Origin: Acidobacteriota bacterium
GTDB taxonomy: Bacteria > Acidobacteriota > Terriglobia > Terriglobales > Acidobacteriaceae
NCBI GenBank assembly: GCA_003225595.1
Contig: QIAR01000090.1
Span: 1 to 5,772 of the forward strand
DNA length: 5,772 nt
Direction: 5' to 3'
In this document: positions 1 to 5,772 of the stretch, piece by piece
Numbering within the stretch: position 1 is the first letter of the stretch
Layout of the letters: every line of letters starts with the position of its first letter
Made by a program: the position numbers and the translations under genes
The notes under the pieces: model-generated
Seen by the model: the letters and a program-made list of their open reading frames with translations, nothing else
What the model was told of the DNA's origin: nothing
Databases searched by the model: none

Positions 1-1592
1 ATGTTGGCGAATGCGCGACCTTCCCCCTTGGCGCCCGGCTTGGCTTTCGTCAGGTAGTAAATGCCCAAAACCATATCCTGTGTAGGCACGGTGATTGGCT
101 GGCCCGATGCCGGCGAGAGGATGTTGTGAGACGACAACATCAGCACGCTGGCTTCGACCTGCGCTTCCGGAGATAGTGGAATGTGCACAGCCATCTGGTC
201 GCCGTCGAAGTCGGCATTAAACGCGGTGCAGACCAGTGGGTGTATCTTGATTGCCTTGCCTTCCACCAGCACCGGCTCAAAAGCCTGAATTCCGAGGCGG
301 TGCAGGGTGGGGGCGCGGTTCAAAAGCACCGGGTGGTCCTTAATCACCTCTTCCAGAATGTCCCAGACGATGGGCTCCTGCTGCTCAACCATCTCTTTGG
401 CTTGCTTAATGGTCGTGCAGTGCCCCGTCTGCTCCAGCCGGTGATAGATAAATGGCTTGAACAGCTCTAGGGCCATCTTTTTCGGCAGACCGCACTGGTG
501 CAGCTTGAGCTCAGGACCGACCACAATCACCGACCGGCCGGAATAGTCGACGCGCTTGCCCAGCAGATTCTGACGGAAGCGCCCCTGTTTGCCCTTGAGC
601 GTGTCTGAGAGGGACTTTAGTGGCCGGTTGTTGGCGCCGCGCAGCACGCGCCCACGCCTTCCGTTGTCAAACAGCGCGTCCACGGCCTCTTGCAACATGC
701 GCTTTTCATTGCGCACAATCACTTCCGGCGCGTGCAGGTCCATCAGCTTCTTCAACCGGTTATTGCGGTTGATCACACGGCGATACAGATCATTAAGATC
801 GGATGTGGCGAAGCGCCCGCCATCCAGTGGCACCAGGGGCCGCAACTCCGGCGGGATGACCGGAATCACATCCAGGATCATCCAGCTTGGCTTGTTGCCA
901 CTCTTGCGGAACGCTTCAACTACTTTCAACCGCTTGGCATATTTAAGCCGCTTCTGCAGTGAAGACTCATTCTTCATCTTCTCGCGCAGTTCGCTGGAGA
1001 GCACCTCGATCTCGACACGCTTCAGCAGTTCCTTAATTGCTTCTGCGCCCATCATAGCTTTGAAGCCGGTGGCGCGAAACTGCTGGTCGAGCTCGCGGTA
1101 CTTGGCCTCGTCCTTGATAATCTCGCGCTCTCTCACCGGCGCCTCTCCAGGCTCGACCACAACGTAAGCCTCGAAATAGAGCACCGACTCTAGATCGCGC
1201 AGTGAAATGTCGAGCAGGTGGCCGATGCGGCTGGGCAAGCCTTTGAAGAACCACACGTGCGAGCAGGGCGATGCCAACTCGATGTGGCCCAGTCGCTCAC
1301 GGCGCACCTTGGAGAGAGTGACTTCCACACCGCACTTGTCGCAAATCACACCCCGGTGCTTCATCCGCTTGTATTTTCCGCACAAGCACTCCCAGTCGGT
1401 CACCGGACCGAAGATGCGGGCGCAGAACAAGCCATCCCGCTCCGGCTTGAAGGTGCGGTAATTGATAGTTTCGGGCTTGGTTACTTCACCGTGCGACCAG
1501 CTCCGGATTTTTTCCGGAGATGCCAGACTGATGCGGATGGCATCGAAGTCGGCAATCGGGTTTACCAGGTCAAAGGGACTCGAACGATACAA
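1..1592 (-). CDS. rpoC: RNA polymerase beta' subunit, 3' end missing (partial)
   Basis: This is the N-terminal 530 residues of the beta' subunit, which carries the catalytic centre of RNA polymerase. I translated the whole frame and found no stop or shift. Visible parts: N-terminal MYRSSPFDLVNPIADFDAIR; the zinc-binding cysteines C69, C71, C84 and C87 (ECLCG...CDKCG), equivalent to E. coli C70, C72, C85 and C88; the lid and clamp-helix region from G258 (GGRFATSDLNDLYRRVINRNNRL onward), which in the family contacts sigma; the switch-2 region KGKQGRFRQNLLGKRVDYSGR; HPVLLNRAPTLHRLGIQAFEP; and the NADFDGDQM motif, whose D461, D463 and D465 hold the catalytic Mg. Numbering from the chosen TTG is within one residue of E. 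coli, which supports that start, as does GGAGGAG four bases upstream. An in-frame GTG at 1631-1629 would add 13 mostly basic residues and lies in a possible hairpin; it is less likely. The frame closes upstream at TGA 1661-1659. The rest of the gene (bridge helix, trigger loop) is beyond the left edge. Inferred to be co-transcribed with rpoB. Confidence 0.98.
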   Translation of the reverse strand, partial: MYRSSPFDLVNPIADFDAIRISLASPEKIRSWSHGEVTKPETINYRTFKPERDGLFCARIFGPVTDWECLCGKYKRMKHRGVICDKCGVEVTLSKVRRERLGHIELASPCSHVWFFKGLPSRIGHLLDISLRDLESVLYFEAYVVVEPGEAPVREREIIKDEAKYRELDQQFRATGFKAMMGAEAIKELLKRVEIEVLSSELREKMKNESSLQKRLKYAKRLKVVEAFRKSGNKPSWMILDVIPVIPPELRPLVPLDGGRFATSDLNDLYRRVINRNNRLKKLMDLHAPEVIVRNEKRMLQEAVDALFDNGRRGRVLRGANNRPLKSLSDTLKGKQGRFRQNLLGKRVDYSGRSVIVVGPELKLHQCGLPKKMALELFKPFIYHRLEQTGHCTTIKQAKEMVEQQEPIVWDILEEVIKDHPVLLNRAPTLHRLGIQAFEPVLVEGKAIKIHPLVCTAFNADFDGDQMAVHIPLSPEAQVEASVLMLSSHNILSPASGQPITVPTQDMVLGIYYLTKAKPGAKGEGRAFAN

Positions 1593-1596
1593 GGTG

Positions 1597-1603
1597 CTCC
1601 TCC
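1597..1603 (-). promoter_or_regulatory. Shine-Dalgarno sequence of rpoC
   Basis: On the minus strand GGAGGAG lies 4 nt (6 nt from the GGAGG core) before the TTG at 1592-1590. It is a near-perfect match to the anti-Shine-Dalgarno sequence at a normal distance. It decides the rpoC start: the alternative GTG at 1631 has no comparable purine-rich site at the right spacing, and the protein begins with the conserved MYRSSPF from this TTG. A strong site may compensate for the weak TTG codon; that is inference. Confidence 0.85.
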
Positions 1604-1609
1604 GGTTCC

Positions 1610-1630
1610 TGCGGCTAGTACGCCGCCGCA
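1610..1630 (-). repeat. GC-rich inverted repeat upstream of the rpoC ribosome site
   Basis: On the minus strand TGCGGC at 1630-1625 pairs with GCCGCA at 1615-1610, leaving a 9-nt loop. A shifted register, GCGGC/GCCGC with a GTACTA loop, is also possible. The stem ends 6 nt before the GGAGGAG of rpoC and covers the alternative GTG start at 1631-1629. It leaves the Shine-Dalgarno sequence free, so if real it would tend to keep that site open rather than block it. This is inferred from pairing only. Confidence 0.35.
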
Positions 1631-1646
1631 CGCGGCTCCCAAAACG

Positions 1647-1669
1647 AGTGGCCAGGGTTCAGTGGCCAG
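1647..1669 (-). repeat. 9-bp direct repeat with a palindromic core
   Basis: CTGGCCACT occurs twice on the minus strand (1669-1661 and 1655-1647), separated by 5 bases. Each copy contains the self-complementary TGGCCA, so the two copies can also pair as a 6-bp hairpin (1668-1663 with 1654-1649) around an 8-nt loop. The spacing, about 14 bp between repeat starts, is not a whole number of helical turns, so a paired protein site is possible but not indicated. RNA structure is the other reading. Confidence 0.4.
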
Positions 1670-1678
1670 CAATTCTCT

Positions 1679-1711
1679 AGACCCAGTCACTCAGGAGCGG
1701 GCTACGGGTCT
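1679..1711 (-). repeat. Inverted repeat AGACCC / GGGTCT in the spacer
   Basis: On the minus strand AGACCC at 1711-1706 is complementary to GGGTCT at 1684-1679, giving a 6-bp stem around 21 unpaired bases. The large loop makes this weak on its own. It is listed because it is one of several stems in the same spacer. Confidence 0.25.
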
Positions 1712-1754
1712 CGGTCCTTCCAAAGTCTCAGAGTGGTCGTTGCAGATAGCGGTC

Positions 1755-1772
1755 GGTCAATTAGCACTGACC
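1755..1772 (-). repeat. Small inverted repeat just after the rpoB stop
   Basis: On the minus strand GGTCAGT and ATTGACC can form a 7-bp stem (one G-U pair) around a GCTA loop, starting 15 nt after the rpoB stop. No U-tract follows (the next bases are GACCGCTATC), so it is not a standard Rho-independent terminator. It could protect a 3' end or mark a processing site. It is short enough to be chance. Confidence 0.35.
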
Positions 1773-1786
1773 ACCATCCGCTGACC

Positions 1787-4700
1787 CTAGTCTGCTGCCG
1801 CCTTAGCCATCGGCTTCTTTTCCGCAGCTTTGATCAGCTCAACGTCCAGGCAAAGCGATTGCAATTCACGAATCAGCACGTTAAAGGACTCGGGAACTCC
1901 CGGTTCCATGGCGGCTTCGCCCTTCACGATGGCCTCGTAAATCTTGGTGCGGCCATACACGTCGTCTGATTTCGCGGTGAGCAGCTCCTGCAGAATGAAG
2001 GCAGCGCCGTAAGCTTCGAGCGCCCAGACTTCCATTTCTCCGAAGCGCTGTCCGCCGAACTGCGCCTTGCCACCCAGGGGTTGCTGCGTAATCAGCGAAT
2101 ACGGCCCGATAGAGCGCGCGTGGATCTTGTCGTCCACCAGGTGCGACAGCTTCAACATGTAGATGTAGCCCACAGTCACTGGCTGTTCGAACCTGTCGCC
2201 AGTCATGCCATCATGGAGATACGTTTTTCCCGACGTGGGCAAGCCGGACCGCTCGAGCAACGCCTTGATCTCGGTCTCGCGCGCGCCATCGAACACTGGC
2301 GACGCCATGAACACGCCCTTGGTCAGACTCTTGGCCGCCGCCTCCAGCCCGTCGCCATCCAATTGGGCGATCGACTCAGCCATCGGCGTATCCTTGAAGA
2401 GAGCTTTGAGTTCACGCTTGATGGCTTCCTCCCGCGTGTTCTCAGCCAGCAGTTGCGTGATCTTCTTGCCCAGTTCGTGCCCCGCCCAGCCCAGATGGGT
2501 TTCCAGAATCTGGCCAACGTTCATACGGCTGGGTACGCCGAGCGGGTTGAGAACGATCTCCACTGGCGTCCCGTCGTTGAGATACGGCATGTCCTCGTCT
2601 GGCAGGATTCGGGCAATCACGCCTTTATTGCCGTGACGGCCGGCCATCTTATCGCCAACGCTGAGCTTACGCTTCATGGCGATATAAACCTTGACCAACT
2701 TGATCACGCCGGGCGGAAGCTCGTCCCCCTTGGTGAGCTTCTCCTTCTTCTCATTAACGATCTTCTTCAACACATCGATTTGACGCGAGGTCATTTCCTC
2801 GATCTCATCGATCTGCTCGTTCACCCGCGGATCCTTATCGGGAAACTTGATTCGCTTCAGGTTGCGGGTGGAGATGCGCTCGATCGTGTCACGATCAAGA
2901 AGCCCACCTTTAGTTAGCAGACGCTTGTTGGTGCGCTCGTCGTGCAGGTCGGCAAGTACCTCCTTGCCGCCGAGCAGGCCTTCGAGGCGCTTCAAACGCT
3001 CATCGGTGAGGATTCGAATCTCGTCGGACAGGTTTTTCTCCAATTTTGCGATCTGCTCTGCCTCAATTGACTTGGCGCGCTCGTCTTTCTCTTGGCCCTT
3101 GCGGGAAAAGATCTTCACATCCACTACCACGCCCTCAATTCCCGGTGGGCAGTAGAGCGAAGCGTCGCGAACGTCCCCAGCCTTCTCACCGAAGATTGCG
3201 CGCAGCAGTTTTTCTTCCGGCGTGAGCTGAGTCTCGCCTTTCGGTGTGACTTTGCCCACCATGATGTCGCCCTGCTTCACGCTTGCGCCAATGCGGATGA
3301 CGCCTGCCTCATCCAGATTCCGCAGCATTGACTCGCTGACGTTCGGGATGTCGCGGGTGACTTCCTCGGGACCCAGCTTGGTATCCCGCCCCTCGATCTC
3401 GAATTCCTCTATGTGTACCGAGGTGTAGTAATCGTCCTTAACCAGCTTCTCGGAGACCAGGATGGCGTCCTCGAAGTTGTAGCCGCGCCAGGGCATGAAG
3501 GCGACCAGCACGTTACGTCCGAGTGCGAGCTCGCCGAAGTCGGTGCACGGGCCATCGGCAATTACCTGACCCTTCGACACCCGCTGCCCCTTCTGCACGA
3601 TTGGCTTCTGGTTGATGCAGGTGTTCTGGTTGGAGCGCTTGAACTTGGTGAGCTGGTAGATATCGCTGCCCACCTCGCGCGAGAGCTGTCCTGGATGGTG
3701 TTCGCCCTCGACACGCACGATGATGCGCTCCGAGTCTACGGAGTCGATCATGCCATTGCGCCGTGCCAGGATCACGGCGCCAGAATCGCGCGCTGTTACG
3801 CCTTCCATCCCCGTGCCCACGATCGGCGCTTCCGCCCGCAGCAAAGGCACGGATTGACGTTGCATGTTCGCGCCCATCAGGGCTCGGTTAGCGTCGTCGT
3901 GCTCAAGGAACGGCACCAGCGAGGCCGCCACGGAAACCAATTGCTTCGGGCTGACGTCGATGTAATCCACCTCGTCCCGACTCACCAGCACGAAGTTGCC
4001 AGCCTTCCGGGCATTGACCAGTTCACCGATGATCCGACCCTTGTCATCCAGTTCCACATTCGCCTGAGCGATCACGTGGCGGTCTTCCTCCCAAGCCGAG
4101 AGGTAGAACGAGTACGGCTCGATCTCGGTCGGTCGCTTGCGACGGTCCTTGAGTTCAGCGTTGGCCTTCTCGATCTCGTGCTTCTCGACGTGATCACCGA
4201 CCTTATGGTCGCTGTCACCGGCGTTGACCACGCTCACGTAGTCCACCACGCGGCCATTCTTCACCTTGCGATATGGCGACTCGATAAAGCCGTAGTCGTT
4301 AATGCGCGCGTAGCAGCTCAGTGACGAAATCAGACCGATGTTCGGCCCTTCCGGCGTCTCAATTGGACAAATACGTCCGTAGTGTGTCGGATGCACGTCG
4401 CGGACTTCGAATCCGGCGCGTTCACGCGACAGACCGCCCGGCCCGAGAGCTGACAGGCGCCGCTTGTGAGTGATTTCCGAAAGCGGATTCGTCTGGTCCA
4501 TGAACTGCGAAAGCTGGGAGGACCCGAAGAACTCACGGATCGCGGCCATCACCGGTTTAGCATTAACCAAATCATGTGGCATGGCCGTGGACATTTCCTG
4601 GTACACGCTCATCTTTTCTTTGATGGCGCGTTCCATCCGCACCAACCCGATGCGGAACTGGTTTTCCAGCAGCTCGCCGACGGCGCGCACGCGGCGGTTC

Positions 4701-5772
4701 CCGAGATGATCGATGTCGTCCACCGCGCCGATATTCTTGCGCAGTTTCAGCAGGTAACGAATCGTCCCATAGAAATCGTCCGGATCGAGCGTGCGCTTAT
4801 CGAGATCCGTCGCATCCTGGTTTTCGAACAGCTTGATGTTGAACTTCAGCCGGCCCACGCGTGAGAAGTCGTATTTCCGCGGATCAAAGAACATGCCGTG
4901 GAAGAGCGCCGTAGCGGTATCCAGCGTAGGCGGATCGCCCGGACGCAGCTTGCGATAGATCTCAATCAGCGCTTCCTGCGGCGTCTTTATCGAATCCCGG
5001 CGAAGCGTCTGGCTAATCACTGTACCTACGTCGTCCCGCTCCGGGAAGAAGACATTCAGCTCGACCACGCCGGTAGCATCTAAAATCTTGGACAGCTTAT
5101 CGGCGGTCAGCTCCGAGTTGGCTTCGAGCAGAACTTCGCCGGTTGTGGTATCCACCACATCGCTGGCCATCCAGGCGCCTTCCAGATCACTGATGTCAAC
5201 CTCGATCTCACTGATCTTCGCCTTCTGGATCTCTTTCATGATCTGTGGGTTGATCTTGCGACCGGAGTGCGCGACTTCCTCACCCGACTTGCTCTTAATG
5301 CTGTGTGCCAGCTTCATGCCCAGGAGATTGGTGGGCTTTTCGCTTGCTGGCTCGACCGTCCAGTGCAGCTTCTTGTCGCGAATCACCAGCCGGTCCACGG
5401 TGTAGAACGTGCGCAGAATGTCTTCGCTCGAACGCAGGCCCAACGCGCGCAGGAAAATCGTTCCCAGAAACTTGCGCTTACGATCAATGCGCACGTAGAG
5501 CACGTTCTTCTGATCGTATTCAAATTCCACCCAGGATCCGCGGTAAGGAATGATCTTGCCGAGGAAATAGGTGCGGTTGTTTGCCGTCTCAAAGAACACG
5601 CCCGGAGAGCGGTGCAACTGGCTGACGATCACACGCTCGGTGCCATTGACAATAAATGTGCCGTTGGCGGTCATCAGCGGCACGTCACCGAAAAAGACCT
5701 CCTGCTCCTTAATGTCGCGGATGGAGCGGTTTCCAGTCTCCGCGTCTTTTTCATAGATCGTCAGCCGCATGG
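1787..5772 (-). CDS. rpoB: RNA polymerase beta subunit, 5' end missing (partial)
   Basis: This is the beta subunit of the RNA polymerase core (alpha2-beta-beta'-omega), which carries out DNA-templated RNA synthesis. The visible part is 1,327 residues counted from an internal Met at 5770. That Met aligns with about residue 100 of E. coli RpoB (RVKLRLVIYE), so the true start lies upstream of the window. Landmarks in order, in this numbering: IVNGTERVIVSQLHRSPGVFF (40-60); a segment like E. coli insertion betai4 (about 125-255); DDIDHLGNRR; the rifampicin pocket (416-447); PIETPEGPNIGL (469-480); NFEDAILVSE with the acidic pair E767/D768; GDKMAGRHGNKGV with K1041 and K1049, equivalent to E. coli K1065 and K1073; KIHARS with H1217; and QPLGGKAQFGGQRFGEMEVWALEAYGA near the end. 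It ends with TAG after a short KKPMAKAAAD tail. It is about 85 residues longer than E. coli over the same span, mainly from an insertion near 511-552 and a longer betai9-like segment. The frame is unbroken. rpoC follows 194 nt downstream. Confidence 0.98.
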   Translation of the reverse strand, partial: MRLTIYEKDAETGNRSIRDIKEQEVFFGDVPLMTANGTFIVNGTERVIVSQLHRSPGVFFETANNRTYFLGKIIPYRGSWVEFEYDQKNVLYVRIDRKRKFLGTIFLRALGLRSSEDILRTFYTVDRLVIRDKKLHWTVEPASEKPTNLLGMKLAHSIKSKSGEEVAHSGRKINPQIMKEIQKAKISEIEVDISDLEGAWMASDVVDTTTGEVLLEANSELTADKLSKILDATGVVELNVFFPERDDVGTVISQTLRRDSIKTPQEALIEIYRKLRPGDPPTLDTATALFHGMFFDPRKYDFSRVGRLKFNIKLFENQDATDLDKRTLDPDDFYGTIRYLLKLRKNIGAVDDIDHLGNRRVRAVGELLENQFRIGLVRMERAIKEKMSVYQEMSTAMPHDLVNAKPVMAAIREFFGSSQLSQFMDQTNPLSEITHKRRLSALGPGGLSRERAGFEVRDVHPTHYGRICPIETPEGPNIGLISSLSCYARINDYGFIESPYRKVKNGRVVDYVSVVNAGDSDHKVGDHVEKHEIEKANAELKDRRKRPTEIEPYSFYLSAWEEDRHVIAQANVELDDKGRIIGELVNARKAGNFVLVSRDEVDYIDVSPKQLVSVAASLVPFLEHDDANRALMGANMQRQSVPLLRAEAPIVGTGMEGVTARDSGAVILARRNGMIDSVDSERIIVRVEGEHHPGQLSREVGSDIYQLTKFKRSNQNTCINQKPIVQKGQRVSKGQVIADGPCTDFGELALGRNVLVAFMPWRGYNFEDAILVSEKLVKDDYYTSVHIEEFEIEGRDTKLGPEEVTRDIPNVSESMLRNLDEAGVIRIGASVKQGDIMVGKVTPKGETQLTPEEKLLRAIFGEKAGDVRDASLYCPPGIEGVVVDVKIFSRKGQEKDERAKSIEAEQIAKLEKNLSDEIRILTDERLKRLEGLLGGKEVLADLHDERTNKRLLTKGGLLDRDTIERISTRNLKRIKFPDKDPRVNEQIDEIEEMTSRQIDVLKKIVNEKKEKLTKGDELPPGVIKLVKVYIAMKRKLSVGDKMAGRHGNKGVIARILPDEDMPYLNDGTPVEIVLNPLGVPSRMNVGQILETHLGWAGHELGKKITQLLAENTREEAIKRELKALFKDTPMAESIAQLDGDGLEAAAKSLTKGVFMASPVFDGARETEIKALLERSGLPTSGKTYLHDGMTGDRFEQPVTVGYIYMLKLSHLVDDKIHARSIGPYSLITQQPLGGKAQFGGQRFGEMEVWALEAYGAAFILQELLTAKSDDVYGRTKIYEAIVKGEAAMEPGVPESFNVLIRELQSLCLDVELIKAAEKKPMAKAAAD
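2726..3076 (-). other. rpoB: Long charged helical segment of RpoB (betai9-like region)
   Basis: Residues about 899-1015, between IFSRKGQEKD and LTKGDELPPGV, are rich in Lys, Glu, Arg and Leu and look helical, probably coiled coil. The position matches insertion betai9 of E. coli RpoB, but the stretch is about 22 residues longer here and has little resemblance in its middle (928-988). In E. coli this insertion is a surface helical hairpin; the same is inferred here. Confidence 0.6.
4115..4240 (-). other. rpoB: Insertion of about 42 residues in RpoB relative to E. coli
   Basis: After the conserved FIESPYRKVKNGRVVD, E. coli passes within a few residues to YLSA. Here about 42 extra, highly charged residues (roughly 511-552, including KVGDHVEKHEIEKANAELKDR) come first, then SFYLSAWEEDRHVIAQAN resumes the common core. 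The frame continues through it, so it is a real part of the protein. From memory similar insertions occur in Acidobacteriota RpoB. Function unknown; exact edges depend on alignment. Confidence 0.7.
4430..4525 (-). other. rpoB: Rifampicin-binding region of RpoB (RRDR)
   Basis: These 32 codons run from GSSQLSQFMD to ALGPGGL and correspond to E. coli RpoB 507-538. The residues whose change most often gives rifampicin resistance (D516, H526 and S531 in E. coli numbering) are the sensitive type here: FMDQ, THKRR and LSAL. The two differences from E. coli are T for N518 and L for I530. I expect a drug-sensitive pocket at these positions; uptake and inactivating enzymes cannot be judged. Confidence 0.9.

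Larger units (their letters stand above)
1593..1786 (-). other. rpoB-rpoC intergenic spacer (194 nt)
   Basis: This non-coding stretch separates the rpoB TAG stop from the rpoC TTG start. It is clearly longer than the E. coli rpoB-rpoC gap, which is under about 100 nt from memory. I see no tRNA, no convincing -35/-10 pair and no GC-rich hairpin followed by a U-run, so readthrough from rpoB is the simplest reading. It contains four short potential RNA stems and a 9-bp direct repeat, annotated separately, and ends in the rpoC ribosome binding site. Its role, if any, is unknown. Confidence 0.8.

Noticed and set aside
589..1167. Plus-strand open frame of 192 codons antisense to rpoC
   Set aside because: The Ser/Arg-rich, low-information translation is typical of a shadow frame; the minus strand here is clearly rpoC.
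1755..1772. Rho-independent terminator after rpoB
   Set aside because: The stem is short with a G-U pair and is not followed by a U-run; ending transcription here would also uncouple rpoC.
1757..1777. Mini-ORF (MVVSAN, minus strand) in the spacer as a possible leader peptide
   Set aside because: It has six codons, no Shine-Dalgarno sequence before it and no regulatory codon run; it is easily expected by chance.
1218..1784. Plus-strand open frame of 188 codons spanning the rpoB-rpoC spacer and the start of rpoC
   Set aside because: It is the only sizeable antisense frame covering non-coding sequence, so I considered it. About two thirds of it is antisense to conserved rpoC and the product has no recognisable motif.
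2081..2917. Plus-strand open frame of 278 codons antisense to rpoB
   Set aside because: Same reason: the opposite strand encodes the most conserved part of RpoB, and the antisense translation shows no domain or credible start context.
3413..4324. Plus-strand open frame of 303 codons antisense to rpoB
   Set aside because: It lies wholly inside rpoB on the opposite strand. Its translation is rich in His, Leu, Val and Asp with no recognisable domain, as expected from reading conserved GC-rich codons backwards.
5768..5770. ATG at the right edge as the true start of rpoB
   Set aside because: The residue lies within the conserved block matching E. coli residues 95-105, about 100 residues into the family, and no ribosome site can be seen because the window ends 2 nt upstream.
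1..5772. Mobile element, CRISPR array, RNA gene or novel defence-type system
   Set aside because: Two conserved core genes fill all but 194 nt; no terminal repeats, repeat-spacer arrays, tRNA-like folds or unfamiliar genes were seen.

Overview
This window holds parts of two genes, both on the minus strand and in the order rpoB then rpoC. They encode the beta and beta' subunits of bacterial RNA polymerase. Neither gene is complete: rpoB loses its first ~100 codons at the right edge, and rpoC runs off the left edge shortly after its catalytic aspartate motif. Everything else visible is a 194-nt spacer between the two genes.

Layout, read in the direction of transcription (right to left). Positions 5772-1787 are rpoB (at least 1,327 residues, intact to its stop). 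Positions 1786-1593 are the spacer, with several small potential RNA hairpins and a strong Shine-Dalgarno sequence at its end. Positions 1592-1 are the first 530 codons of rpoC, most likely starting at TTG. No terminator with a U-tract and no convincing promoter is seen between the genes, so they are inferred to be co-transcribed as in most bacteria. The two subunits build the catalytic core of RNA polymerase: RpoC supplies the Mg-binding aspartates, and RpoB supplies the fork, the rifampicin pocket and active-site lysines.

Organism. The sequence is bacterial and moderately GC-rich. The RpoC N-terminus (MYRSSPFDLVNPIADFDAIR...) and the RpoB insertion pattern match what I recall of Acidobacteriota, probably the Terriglobia group. 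This comes from memory of protein sequences and was not searched, so I hold it at moderate confidence. No sign of horizontal transfer, mobile DNA, RNA genes or CRISPR was found.

Overall this is a conserved housekeeping region. I find no undescribed system in it. The points worth a second look are the long structured rpoB-rpoC spacer, the TTG start of rpoC, and two places where RpoB is longer than the E. coli protein.
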